From Bradyrhizobium commune (lineage in GTDB: Bacteria > Pseudomonadota > Alphaproteobacteria > Rhizobiales > Xanthobacteraceae), in contig NZ_CP061379.1 in assembly GCF_015624505.1 (NCBI RefSeq), positions 5,146,001-5,210,000 of the forward strand: DNA of 64,000 nt, in the 5' to 3' direction. The notes beneath the pieces are model-generated. The model was given only the letters and a program-made list of their open reading frames with translations, made no database searches and was not told the DNA's origin. Shown piece by piece: positions 1 to 8,118 of this stretch (position 1 is its first letter; each line of letters begins with the position of its first letter). Made by a program: the position numbers and the translations under genes.

Positions 1-144
1 GGTCGCAAGGCGCTGGTGACGGTGCATCCGTCCTATCTGCTCCGGTTGCCGGGCCCGGAAGCCAAGGCACTGGAATATCAGCGCTTTGTCGAAGATCTAA
101 AGATCGCCGCCGCTTTGCAGAAGAAAACCCCGCGCGCGGCTTGA
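1..144 (+). CDS. UdgX-like uracil-DNA glycosylase, C-terminal end (partial)
   Basis: Only the last 47 codons are in the window; the gene begins upstream. The reading frame contains the motif VTVHPSYLLRLP followed by a helical tail ending KKTPRAA. The HPS motif followed by a leucine-rich segment is the second active-site loop of family 4/UdgX-type uracil-DNA glycosylases, which excise or bind uracil in DNA. Seen: the HPS motif and the stop at 142-144. Inferred: the family and subfamily, because the first catalytic motif and the Fe-S cysteines lie outside the window. It is followed by 127 noncoding bases before pit. Confidence 0.7.
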   Translation, partial: GRKALVTVHPSYLLRLPGPEAKALEYQRFVEDLKIAAALQKKTPRAA

Positions 145-271
145 CGCGCGTTCGCGCAGCATTGCGAGAGGCGGTGGAAAAGTTCCGCCATATCAACAGT
201 TTTTCAACCATTTCAACTGGCTGTCACATGCCGCGCGCAAAATCGGAGGACTTGGGACAGGAGAATTTCCA

Positions 272-1894
272 ATGAGTGACGTTGCTTTGCCAGGCTCGAT
301 CGAGCCGGCCTTGCGTAAGGGCCCCGACCTCGACGGCGGATTTCATCCGCTAACCGGCGTTATTTACATGGGCGTCGTCGCCGCGGCGCTGCTTTTCGTC
401 GCCTACAGCATCTATGCCGACGTCGACGCGACCGGCACGCAGGTCAAGTCCATTGCACCCTTCCTCTTGCTCTTCGTGGCGCTGTTGATCGCGCTCGGCT
501 TCGAGTTCGTGAACGGCTTCCACGATACCGCGAACGCAGTCGCGACCGTGATCTACACCCGCTCGCTACCTGCCCACATCGCCGTGGTTTGGTCCGGCAT
601 GTTCAACCTGTTCGGCGTTCTGCTCTCCTCGGGCGCGGTCGCCTTCGGCATCGTGTCGCTGCTGCCGGTGGAATTGATCCTTCAGGTTGGCTCCGGCGCC
701 GGCTTCGCGATGGTGTTCGCGCTCTTGATCGCAGCGATCATCTGGAACGTCGGCACCTGGTATTTCGGCCTGCCGGCCTCGAGCTCGCACACGTTGATCG
801 GCTCGATCATGGGCGTCGGCATCACCAACGCGCTCTTGCGCGGCCGCAGCGGCACGTCGGGCGTCGACTGGTCGCAAGCAACCAACATCGGCAAGGCGCT
901 CCTGCTGTCGCCGCTGTTCGGCTTCGCGCTCGCTGCGGTCCTGCTCTTGATCCTGCGCAGCGTGCTGCTGCGCGCCACGCCCGCCCTGTTCGGCGAGCCG
1001 AAGGGCGATCAGCCGCCGCCGTGGTGGATCCGCGGCATCCTGATCCTGACCTGCACGCTGGTGAGCTTCTTCCACGGCTCCAATGACGGCCAGAAGGGCA
1101 TGGGCCTGATCATGCTGATCCTGATCGGCACAGTGCCGACCGCCTATGCGCTCAACCGCGCGCTGCCGGCGAGCCAGATCGAAGCGTTCACCAAGAACTC
1201 GCAAGCCGCCAGCAAGGTCGTCGAAGCCAAGGCCGCCGGCTACAACGTAATCGGCGATCCGCGCCCCGCAGTGACCAGCTACGTCGCCACACGCGAAGTC
1301 AACGGGGGCACCTTCCCGTCACTCGCCGTGCTCATTCGCGATATCTCGACCCAGGTCACCAACTACGGGTCCTTCGCCAAGGTGCCGGCGGAACTCGTCG
1401 CCAACACCCGCAATGACATGTACCTCACCTCGGAAGCGCTCCGCTTCCTGATGAAGGACAAGGAAGCCGAGCTCAATGCCGACGACGTCGCCACGCTCAA
1501 CGCCTACAAGGGCTCGCTCGACAGCGCCACGAAGTTCATCCCGGGTTGGGTGAAGATCGCGGTCGCCATCGCGCTCGGCCTCGGCACCATGGTCGGCTGG
1601 AAGCGCATCGTCGTCACCGTCGGCGAGAAGATCGGCAAGACCCATCTGACCTATGCGCAGGGCGCCTGCGCCGAGATCACGGCGGCCGCCACCATCGCCG
1701 CCGCCGACGGCTACGGCCTGCCGGTGTCGACCACACACGTCTTGTCGTCAGGCATCGCGGGAACGATGGCCGCCAACGGCTCGGGCCTGCAAATGGCAAC
1801 GATCCGCAACATCGCCATGGCCTGGGTGCTGACACTGCCGGTCGCCATGATCATCTCCGGCGCGCTCTACTACTTCTTCTCGCACGTCTTCTGA
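272..1894 (+). CDS. pit: Inorganic phosphate transporter, PiT family
   Basis: A 540-residue integral membrane protein with about ten hydrophobic segments. It carries the two PiT signature repeats, one N-terminal (GFEFVNGFHDTANAVAT, about residues 76-92) and one after the midpoint (the FFHGSNDGQKGMG segment). PGS-type GLPASSSHTL and GLPVSTTHVL loops are also seen near residues 168 and 480. The family symports phosphate or metal-phosphate with H+ or Na+ across the inner membrane. The large hydrophilic loop at about residues 300-430 is typical of long proteobacterial PiT forms. The ATG is preceded by AGGAG at 7 bases. No phoU-like partner is adjacent, and only a single weak Pho-box-like half site (CTGTCAC) lies upstream. 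Confidence 0.93.
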   Translation: MSDVALPGSIEPALRKGPDLDGGFHPLTGVIYMGVVAAALLFVAYSIYADVDATGTQVKSIAPFLLLFVALLIALGFEFVNGFHDTANAVATVIYTRSLPAHIAVVWSGMFNLFGVLLSSGAVAFGIVSLLPVELILQVGSGAGFAMVFALLIAAIIWNVGTWYFGLPASSSHTLIGSIMGVGITNALLRGRSGTSGVDWSQATNIGKALLLSPLFGFALAAVLLLILRSVLLRATPALFGEPKGDQPPPWWIRGILILTCTLVSFFHGSNDGQKGMGLIMLILIGTVPTAYALNRALPASQIEAFTKNSQAASKVVEAKAAGYNVIGDPRPAVTSYVATREVNGGTFPSLAVLIRDISTQVTNYGSFAKVPAELVANTRNDMYLTSEALRFLMKDKEAELNADDVATLNAYKGSLDSATKFIPGWVKIAVAIALGLGTMVGWKRIVVTVGEKIGKTHLTYAQGACAEITAAATIAAADGYGLPVSTTHVLSSGIAGTMAANGSGLQMATIRNIAMAWVLTLPVAMIISGALYYFFSHVF

Positions 1895-1915
1895 GCGATC
1901 ACGTTACTCAACGAC

Positions 1916-1947
1916 AAAGGGCCCGCGCTCATCACGCGGGCCCTTTT
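1916..1947. terminator. Bidirectional rho-independent terminator between pit and the amidohydrolase gene
   Basis: A perfect 12-bp stem (1916-1927 with 1935-1946) closes a 7-base loop. It is GC-rich in its core and flanked by A on the left and T on the right, so it can stop both convergent genes. Confidence 0.85.
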
Positions 1948-1968
1948 CCATTCGAACCGACTTGAGGC

Positions 1969-3141
1969 TTACGACGCCGCGAGCTGTTCCTCGACCAGCT
2001 TGACCCAGTAGGACGTGCCGAAGACGATCGCCTCGTCGTTGAAATTGTAGGCGGGGTGATGCAGGCCGGCGCTGTCGCCGTTGCCGCAGAAGATGAAGGC
2101 GCCGGGGCGCGCTTCCAGCATGTAGGCGAAATCCTCGCCGCCCATCAGCGGCGGCATCTCGTGGACGTTGGTGTCGCCGGCAACCTGCTTGGCGATGCGC
2201 GTCGCCACCTCGGTCTCCGCCGCATGATTGTTCACCACGGGATAATTGCGCTTGTAGTGCAGGTCGATCTTCGCACCGGTGATCTGCGCCACGCCCGCCA
2301 CCACCTCGTGTACGCGTTTCTCGACGAGCTTGCGCACGTCGGCCGAGAGCGTGCGGATGGTGCCGCGCAGCTCCGCGGTCTGCGGGATCACGTTGCGGGC
2401 ATTGCCGGCGTGGAACTCGCAGATCGAGATCACGGCGGATTCCAGCGGATCGACGCTGCGCGAGACGATCGACTGCAACGCGGTGATCACCTGCGCACCA
2501 ACCAGGACGGAGTCGATACATTTGTGCGGGCGCGCGGCGTGGCCGCCGAGGCCTTCGATCTTGATGTCGACCTCGTCGGTCGCCGCCATGATCGGACCCG
2601 GCCGGATCGCGAACGAGCCGATCGGAATGCCGGGACCGTTGTGCATGCCGTAGACCTGCTCGATGCCGAAGCGCTCCATCATGCCGTCCTTGACCATGGC
2701 CGCGCCGCCGGCGCCGCCCTCTTCGGCCGGCTGGAAGATCACGATCGCGTCGCCGGCGAAATTGCGGGTCTCGGCGAGGTAGCGTGCAGCGCCGAGCAGC
2801 ATCGCGGTATGGCCGTCATGGCCGCAGGCGTGCATCTTGCCCGGGTTCCTGGAAGCGTAAGGCAGGTTGGTCTGCTCCTCGACCGGCAGCGCGTCCATGT
2901 CGGCGCGCAGGCCGATCACCTTGAGTCCCTCGCCCGCCGGCTTGTTGCCCTTGATCAGACCGACCACGCCGGTCTGGCCAATGCCGGTCACCACCTCGTC
3001 GCAGCCGAACTCGCGCAGACGGTCCGCGACGAATGCTGCGGTGCGGTGGACATCGTATAGCAGCTCGGGGTGCTGATGGATGTCCCGCCGCCAAGCCTGG
3101 ATATCGGGTTGAAGATCGGCGACGCGGTTCACGATGGGCAT
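1969..3141 (-). CDS. M20 family metallo-amidohydrolase (hippurate hydrolase-like)
   Basis: A 390-residue cytosolic enzyme of the M20D amidohydrolase family, which removes N-acyl groups from amino acids (hippurate, N-acetyl or indole-acetyl amino acids). Visible motifs are the HQHPEL opening, the metal-binding GLRADMDALP and MHACGHDGHTAMLLG loops (His and Asp ligands), the EEGGAGG glutamate loop, and a late GGEDFAYML motif with the C-terminal metal ligand. The ATG at 3141 (MPIVNRV) is preferred over an in-frame TTG twelve bases upstream. Substrate cannot be told from sequence. It is convergent with pit and divergent from the GMC oxidoreductase. Confidence 0.9.
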   Translation of the reverse strand: MPIVNRVADLQPDIQAWRRDIHQHPELLYDVHRTAAFVADRLREFGCDEVVTGIGQTGVVGLIKGNKPAGEGLKVIGLRADMDALPVEEQTNLPYASRNPGKMHACGHDGHTAMLLGAARYLAETRNFAGDAIVIFQPAEEGGAGGAAMVKDGMMERFGIEQVYGMHNGPGIPIGSFAIRPGPIMAATDEVDIKIEGLGGHAARPHKCIDSVLVGAQVITALQSIVSRSVDPLESAVISICEFHAGNARNVIPQTAELRGTIRTLSADVRKLVEKRVHEVVAGVAQITGAKIDLHYKRNYPVVNNHAAETEVATRIAKQVAGDTNVHEMPPLMGGEDFAYMLEARPGAFIFCGNGDSAGLHHPAYNFNDEAIVFGTSYWVKLVEEQLAAS

Positions 3142-3240
3142 GGAGGGTCTCAAGCTTTGTTGGAAATACAGGACTGTCTACCATGCAAGTGGCAGTCCAC
3201 CCAACAGCCCCATGCCGGGGCCTAGCCCTGTCCACCCGAC

Positions 3241-3321
3241 ATGGCCGGGCTTGTCCCGGCCATCCACGTCCGACTATTAGGACGGAAAGCGCGTGGATGC
3301 CCGGGACAAGCCCGGGCATGA
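3241..3321. repeat. Palindromic intergenic repeat (REP-like, Bradyrhizobium type)
   Basis: Two imperfectly inverted arms (3241-3268 and 3292-3321), built on atggccgggcttgtcccggc and its complement, flank a short centre. The element lies between divergent genes. It accidentally creates an in-frame N-terminal extension of the GMC gene, which should not be annotated as protein. Confidence 0.75.
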
Positions 3322-3343
3322 CGCCTGTTTGGGTGGAAGCAGA

Positions 3344-4963
3344 ATGCCAAGGCGGCTCGAAGGTGAGTTTGACTACGTTGTCGTGGGCGCCGGCACGGCG
3401 GGCTGCATCATCGCCAACCGCCTCTCCGCGGATTCCGGCCATCGCGTGCTGATCCTCGAGGCCGGCGGCGATGACAACTGGATCTGGTTCCACATCCCGG
3501 TCGGCTATCTCTTCGCGATCGGCAATCCGCGCTCGGACTGGATGTTCAAGACCGAGGCCGAGCCGGGTCTGAACGGCCGCGCGCTCGCCTATCCCCGCGG
3601 CAAGGTGATCGGGGGCTGCTCCGCGATCAACGCCATGATCTCGATGCGCGGACAGGCAGCCGACTACGATCACTGGCGTCAGCTCGGCATGACCGGCTGG
3701 GGCTATGACGATGTGCTGCCGCTGTTCAAGCGGCTGGAAGATCACTTCCTGGGCGCAAGCGAGCATCACGGCACCGGCGGCGGCTGGCGCATCGAGGCGC
3801 CGCGGCTGTCCTGGGAGGTTCTCGATGCCGTTGGCGATGCCGCAGAAGAAATGGGCATCAAACGCATCCCTGATTTCAACACCGGCGACAACGAAGGCAC
3901 AAGCTATTTCCACGTCAACCAGAAGCGCGGCCGGCGCTGGTCGTCGGCACGCGGCTTCCTCAAGCCGGCGCTGAACCGGCAAAATCTGCGGCTCGAGAAG
4001 CACGTCCTGGTCGATCGCCTGATCATCGAGCAGGGCCGCGCCACTGGCGTACGCTTCATCCAGAATGGCGAGATCATCGAGGCGCGCGCAAAGCGCGAGG
4101 TGATCCTCTCGGCCGGTGCGATCGGCTCGGTGCAGGTGCTGCATCGCTCGGGCATCGGGCCCGCCGACTGGCTGTCGCCGCTCGGCATCGACATCGTGAT
4201 GGACAAGCCCGGCATCGGCCACAATCTCCAGGACCACCTCCAGCAGCGCGCGATCTACAAGGTCGAGGGCGTGCGCACGCTGAACGAGACCTATTACAAT
4301 CTGTTCCGCCGCGGCCTGATGGGGCTCGACTACGCCTTTCGCCGTCGTGGGCCGCTGACCATGGCGCCGTCGCAGCTCGGCATTTTCACGCGATCCGACG
4401 CGACGCGTGCGCGCGCCAACATCCAGTTCCACGTGCAGCCGCTGTCGCTCGACAAGTTCGGCGATCCCCTGCACCGCTTTCCCGCGATCACGGTCAGCGC
4501 CTGTAATCTCCAGCCGACTTCGCGCGGCACTGTTCGGCTGCGCGCAGCAACGCCCGATGAAAAGCCGATCATCGCGCCGAATTATCTGTCGACCGACGAC
4601 GACCGCCAGGTCGGTGCCGACGCCATCCGCACCACGCGCCGGCTGATGCAGCAGAAGGCGCTGGCAAAGTATCGCCCGACCGAATATCTGCCCGGTCCCT
4701 CCGTTGGTGATGACGACGCCTCGCTGGCAAAAGCTGCCGGCGATATCGGCACGACCATCTTCCATCCGGTCGGCACCGCGAAGATGGGAACGGCGAACGA
4801 TCCGATGGCCGTGGTCGACGAGCGCCTGCGCTTCTACGGCCTCGGCGGCTTGCGCATCGTCGACGCCTCGATCATGCCGACCATCACGTCAGGCAACACC
4901 AACACGCCGACGGCGATGATCGCAGAGAAGGGCGCAGCGATGATTTTGGAGGATGCGAAGTAG
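3344..4963 (+). CDS. GMC family FAD-dependent oxidoreductase (choline dehydrogenase-like)
   Basis: A 539-residue flavoprotein. The N-terminus has the dinucleotide-binding GAGTAGC motif followed by LILEAGG. The GMC signatures are visible as PRGKVIGGCSAINAM and as a LSAGAIGSVQVLHRSG segment. The C-terminal substrate/FAD domain has TIFHPVGTAKMG with the catalytic His, and STSGNTN-like TSGNTNTPTAMIAEKGA. The family oxidises alcohols such as choline, aryl alcohols or polyethylene glycol. The ATG at 3344 is chosen because the upstream in-frame codons lie in the palindromic repeat. No bet neighbours are present, so a betaine role is not supported. Confidence 0.9.
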   Translation: MPRRLEGEFDYVVVGAGTAGCIIANRLSADSGHRVLILEAGGDDNWIWFHIPVGYLFAIGNPRSDWMFKTEAEPGLNGRALAYPRGKVIGGCSAINAMISMRGQAADYDHWRQLGMTGWGYDDVLPLFKRLEDHFLGASEHHGTGGGWRIEAPRLSWEVLDAVGDAAEEMGIKRIPDFNTGDNEGTSYFHVNQKRGRRWSSARGFLKPALNRQNLRLEKHVLVDRLIIEQGRATGVRFIQNGEIIEARAKREVILSAGAIGSVQVLHRSGIGPADWLSPLGIDIVMDKPGIGHNLQDHLQQRAIYKVEGVRTLNETYYNLFRRGLMGLDYAFRRRGPLTMAPSQLGIFTRSDATRARANIQFHVQPLSLDKFGDPLHRFPAITVSACNLQPTSRGTVRLRAATPDEKPIIAPNYLSTDDDRQVGADAIRTTRRLMQQKALAKYRPTEYLPGPSVGDDDASLAKAAGDIGTTIFHPVGTAKMGTANDPMAVVDERLRFYGLGGLRIVDASIMPTITSGNTNTPTAMIAEKGAAMILEDAK

Positions 4964-5344
4964 CGTCTTGCCAGCATGATCAATCCGCACCGCTTTTCCA
5001 TCGGCCCCGCCGACGCACAAATCGCCATGTTGCAGTCCGCGCCATGGCACTGATCCCACACGCCCGCGCCCTTGGCCTCGACGGCGTCGGCCATTGCGCG
5101 GCTCAGGAGGCACCCGCCGCTATATTGCACGCGGCCCGGGAATATTCGGCCTAGACGGCTGTTCCTCTTCCTCGCCCCGGATGCAGCGTGGGGTCCCGGC
5201 TTTGCGACGCACCGCCAGCAGGCGCGGCGCAGCAGCCGGCCGACGCCTTTTCGCTCACGAAAACGTCATCGCCCCCCGCGAATAAACCCGCCCCTCCCCC
5301 AATCACCTCCCCGAAGCCCAATTCCGGGCCAAAGGAGACGCGCG
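4964..5344. other. Intergenic region upstream of the metallophosphoesterase gene
   Basis: 381 bases without a supportable gene. The in-frame extension of the metallophosphoesterase reading frame through this stretch is rich in Arg and Pro and precedes the Tat signal, so it is not protein. An AGGAG ribosome-binding site occurs at 5334-5338. No clear promoter was identified. Confidence 0.5.
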
Positions 5345-6289
5345 ATGAGCGGACACGACCACGGGGAAGACGGCGTCAGCCGCCGCAAAGTGCTGGAGTG
5401 CATGACATGGGCCGGAACGGGCGTGCTCTGGACCATCACGGGCGGCGTGCCCCGCTCGCTCGGCATCATCGATTCCGCTGAAGCCGCGACTGCGGCCGCG
5501 CCCGGCATGACCTTCCTCCAGATCAGCGACAGCCATGTCGGCTTCGACAAGCCGGCCAATCCCAATGCGCTGGGCACGCTGGAGGAAGCCGTCAACAAGA
5601 TCAACGCAATGCCGGTCAAGCCGTCGTTCATGATCCACACCGGCGACATCACCCATCTGTCCAAGGCCGCCGAGTTCGACAATGCCGACCGCATCATCTC
5701 GCAATCCAAGCTCGACGTGCACTACGTGCCCGGCGAGCATGACTTCCTCGACGAGGAGGTGAAGTTCTATCGCGAGCGCTACGGCCGCGGCACCAAGGGC
5801 CAGGGCTGGTACTCCTTCGACGCCGGCGGCGTGCATTTCATCGGCCTCGTCAACGTCGTCGACCTCAAGGCCGGCGGTCTCGGCAATCTCGGCGCGGAAC
5901 AGCTCGCCTGGCTCGAGGACGATCTCCGCGGCAAGTCCAAATCCACGCCTGTCGTATTGTTCGCGCATATCCCGCTCTGGACCGTCTATCCGGAATGGGG
6001 CTGGGGCACCGAGGATGGCGGCCGCGCGCTTGAGTACGTCAAGGGTTTTGGCTCGGTCACCGTGCTGAACGGCCACATCCACCAGGTGATGCAGAAGGTC
6101 GAAGGCAACGTCACCTTCCACACCGCACGCTCCACCGCCTTTCCGCAGCCGGCGCCGGGGACCGCCTCCTCGCCGGGACCGATGAAGGTCGAGGACGCCA
6201 AGCTCCGCTCCATGCTGGGGGTGGCCAGCATCGACTTCAAGCAGAACGAGCAGCGGCTCGCGATCATCGACACGCCGCTGCAGGGTTGA
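5345..6289 (+). CDS. Tat-exported metallophosphoesterase
   Basis: 314 residues, starting at an ATG behind an AGGAG site. The N-terminus carries a twin-arginine motif (SRRKVLE, residues 12-18) and a hydrophobic stretch, indicating export or anchoring. The calcineurin-like fold is shown by DSH (D62, H64), HTGD (D101), a PGEHD block around 129-133 and AHIPL and GHIHQ further on. The usual GNHD is GEHD here, replacing the Asn metal ligand. It heads a four-gene set with a cupredoxin, an ECF sigma factor and an anti-sigma factor, suggesting an envelope or oxidative-stress function. Substrate is unknown. Confidence 0.87.
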   Translation: MSGHDHGEDGVSRRKVLECMTWAGTGVLWTITGGVPRSLGIIDSAEAATAAAPGMTFLQISDSHVGFDKPANPNALGTLEEAVNKINAMPVKPSFMIHTGDITHLSKAAEFDNADRIISQSKLDVHYVPGEHDFLDEEVKFYRERYGRGTKGQGWYSFDAGGVHFIGLVNVVDLKAGGLGNLGAEQLAWLEDDLRGKSKSTPVVLFAHIPLWTVYPEWGWGTEDGGRALEYVKGFGSVTVLNGHIHQVMQKVEGNVTFHTARSTAFPQPAPGTASSPGPMKVEDAKLRSMLGVASIDFKQNEQRLAIIDTPLQG

Positions 6290-6303
6290 ACGGAAGCTGA
6301 CCA

Positions 6304-6645
6304 ATGAAGACACTCAATCGCCGCGACTTCGCCGTCGATCTCGGTCTCTCCCTGGCCGCGGCCGTTCTGCTGCCCGTCACAACCGCCCGTGCCGACGACA
6401 CCAGCATGGAGGTGCATATCGACAATTTCGTCTTCCAGCCGCCCGAGCTGAAGATCAAGGTCGGTACCACCGTGACCTGGACCAACCGCGACGACATCCC
6501 CCACACGGTGGTGTCGGCCGGCAAGTTCAGGTCCAAGACCCTGGATACCGACGACAAGTTCTCGTTCACCTTCACCGATGCGGGTGACTACAAGTATTTT
6601 TGTTCACTGCACCCGCACATGACCGGGATGATCAAGGTTGAGTAA
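6304..6645 (+). CDS. Cupredoxin (amicyanin/plastocyanin-like blue copper protein)
   Basis: 113 residues with an RR-containing signal peptide (NRRDFAV, then a hydrophobic run ending ARA at 30). The mature domain has the type-1 copper ligands H67 (DIPHTVV) and the C-terminal C100-x2-H103-x2-M106 loop, spaced as in amicyanin. It would be a periplasmic electron carrier or copper-binding protein. It begins 14 bases after the metallophosphoesterase stop and is probably cotranscribed with it. Confidence 0.9.
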   Translation: MKTLNRRDFAVDLGLSLAAAVLLPVTTARADDTSMEVHIDNFVFQPPELKIKVGTTVTWTNRDDIPHTVVSAGKFRSKTLDTDDKFSFTFTDAGDYKYFCSLHPHMTGMIKVE

Positions 6646-6772
6646 CATCTCAAACCAAGGCATCTCTGTCCTGCCCGGCCGGTGGTCCCACGCCGGCCGG
6701 GCTCGCGCGCCTTCGGTCAGGCCAAAAAACGAAACGACTTACCAAACGCAGCAAGAGGCAAAGCGAGAGGCG

Positions 6773-7321
6773 ATGCCCGTCAGCGACGATTTGCAGAAGG
6801 CGCAGCGCTTCCGCGAGGCGGCCTTGCCCTATCTCGACGACGTCTACACGCTCGCGCGCTATTTGCTGCGCGACGCCTCCGACGCCGAGGACGCGGTGCA
6901 GGAGTGCTATCTGCGCGCGCTGAAGCATTTTGACAGCTATCGTGGCCCGGCAATGAAGCCGTGGCTGTTCGCGATCCTGCGCAACGTCTGCAACGCCGAA
7001 TATGCAAGGCGCGCGCATTCGCATGCCGCGATCGAGGACACGCCCGGCGCCGCCGACCAGACGCCGATGTGGCAGGAGAGCGAGGCGAGCCCGGAAACCG
7101 AAGTGCTGCGCGGCCGGGATGCCGGCGCGATCCGCAAGCTGATTGACGCGCTGGCCGAGCCGTTCAAGGAAACTTTCGTGCTGCGGGAGATCAACAACCT
7201 GTCCTATCGTGAAATTGCAGAAGCCGTCGGCGCCCCCGTCGGCACCGTGATGTCCCGCCTCGCACGCGCCCGCGCCATGCTGCGCGCGGCCTGGATGGCG
7301 GAAGAGGAGCATTTGAGATGA
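6773..7321 (+). CDS. ECF RNA polymerase sigma factor
   Basis: 182 residues. Region 2 is visible as DVYTLARYLLRD...DAEDAVQECYLRALKHF. Region 4 is visible as FVLREINNLSYREIAEAVG followed by the helix-turn-helix VGTVMSRLARAR. The ATG at 6773 follows an AGAGG site; the in-frame extension back to 6638 overlaps the cupredoxin stop and is low-complexity, so it is rejected. Its last four bases overlap the start of the anti-sigma gene (ATGA), the usual arrangement for a sigma/anti-sigma pair. It probably transcribes its own cluster, but this is inferred only. Confidence 0.92.
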   Translation: MPVSDDLQKAQRFREAALPYLDDVYTLARYLLRDASDAEDAVQECYLRALKHFDSYRGPAMKPWLFAILRNVCNAEYARRAHSHAAIEDTPGAADQTPMWQESEASPETEVLRGRDAGAIRKLIDALAEPFKETFVLREINNLSYREIAEAVGAPVGTVMSRLARARAMLRAAWMAEEEHLR

Positions 7322-8082
7322 CCTGCGACGAAGCAAAGATCCTGCTTCACGCGCTGCTCGACAACGAGCTCGATGCCGGCCACGCGCGCGAGGTCGAAGC
7401 CCATATCGCAAGCTGCCCGTCCTGCGCAGCCGAGCTCGCGGCGCAGCGGGAGATGAAGCGTGTGCTGGCCGATACCAAGCTGGGCTATACGGCACCGGCG
7501 AGCCTGCGCGCCCGCATCGAGGCATCGCTGCCGCAAGCAAGACCGCAGCCAAGCCGGCGCTCCGTGCTGCGCGGTTTTGCGATGGGCTCTGCCGTCTCGG
7601 CGCTCGCCGCCTCGGGCGTCGTCGCTGTCGTGCTGCGCCAGGACGACCAGCAGCGCATCCTATCGGAGGTGGTCTCCGCCCACCTGCGCTCGCTCCAGGC
7701 CGGCCACCTCATCGACGTAGTCTCGACCGACCAGCACACGGTCAAGCCGTGGTTCAACGGCAAGCTCGACGTTGCGCCACCCGTGATCGATCTCACCGCG
7801 CAAGGCTTTACGCTGGTCGGCGGCCGGCTCGACTATATCGATGCACGCGCGATCGGCGCCGTCGTTTACAAGCGCCGGCAGCACGTCATCAACCTGTTCG
7901 TATCGCAGACCGCGAGCACCGAGCGTCGGCCGCCGAAGACCCAGACCATGCAGGGCTTCAACTGCCGCCGCTGGGGCGAGCGCGGCCTGAATTTCTGGGC
8001 CGTCAGCGACATCGGCGGCGACGAGCTCGCCGAGTTCGTCGACAAGTTCGAAGCAGCGATGAAGGCGAATGTGGAGGGGTAA
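7318..8082 (+). CDS. Zinc-finger anti-sigma factor with one transmembrane segment
   Basis: 254 residues. The N-terminus is a ZAS domain with H29-x3-C33-x2-C36, preceded by LHALLDNELDAG. A hydrophobic segment around 85-107 (after SRRSVLRGF) anchors it in the membrane, and about 145 residues form the periplasmic part. Start codon overlaps the sigma-factor stop. The family holds its cognate ECF sigma factor inactive until an envelope or redox signal arrives. Confidence 0.9.
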   Translation: MTCDEAKILLHALLDNELDAGHAREVEAHIASCPSCAAELAAQREMKRVLADTKLGYTAPASLRARIEASLPQARPQPSRRSVLRGFAMGSAVSALAASGVVAVVLRQDDQQRILSEVVSAHLRSLQAGHLIDVVSTDQHTVKPWFNGKLDVAPPVIDLTAQGFTLVGGRLDYIDARAIGAVVYKRRQHVINLFVSQTASTERRPPKTQTMQGFNCRRWGERGLNFWAVSDIGGDELAEFVDKFEAAMKANVEG

Positions 8083-8118
8083 TTGTCTCCGCCGTCATTG
8101 CTGAGATAGATCGCGAAC

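Noticed and set aside
145-271. Pho box upstream of pit
   Set aside because: Only one half-site-like CTGTCAC (about 220-226) was found; a functional box needs two.
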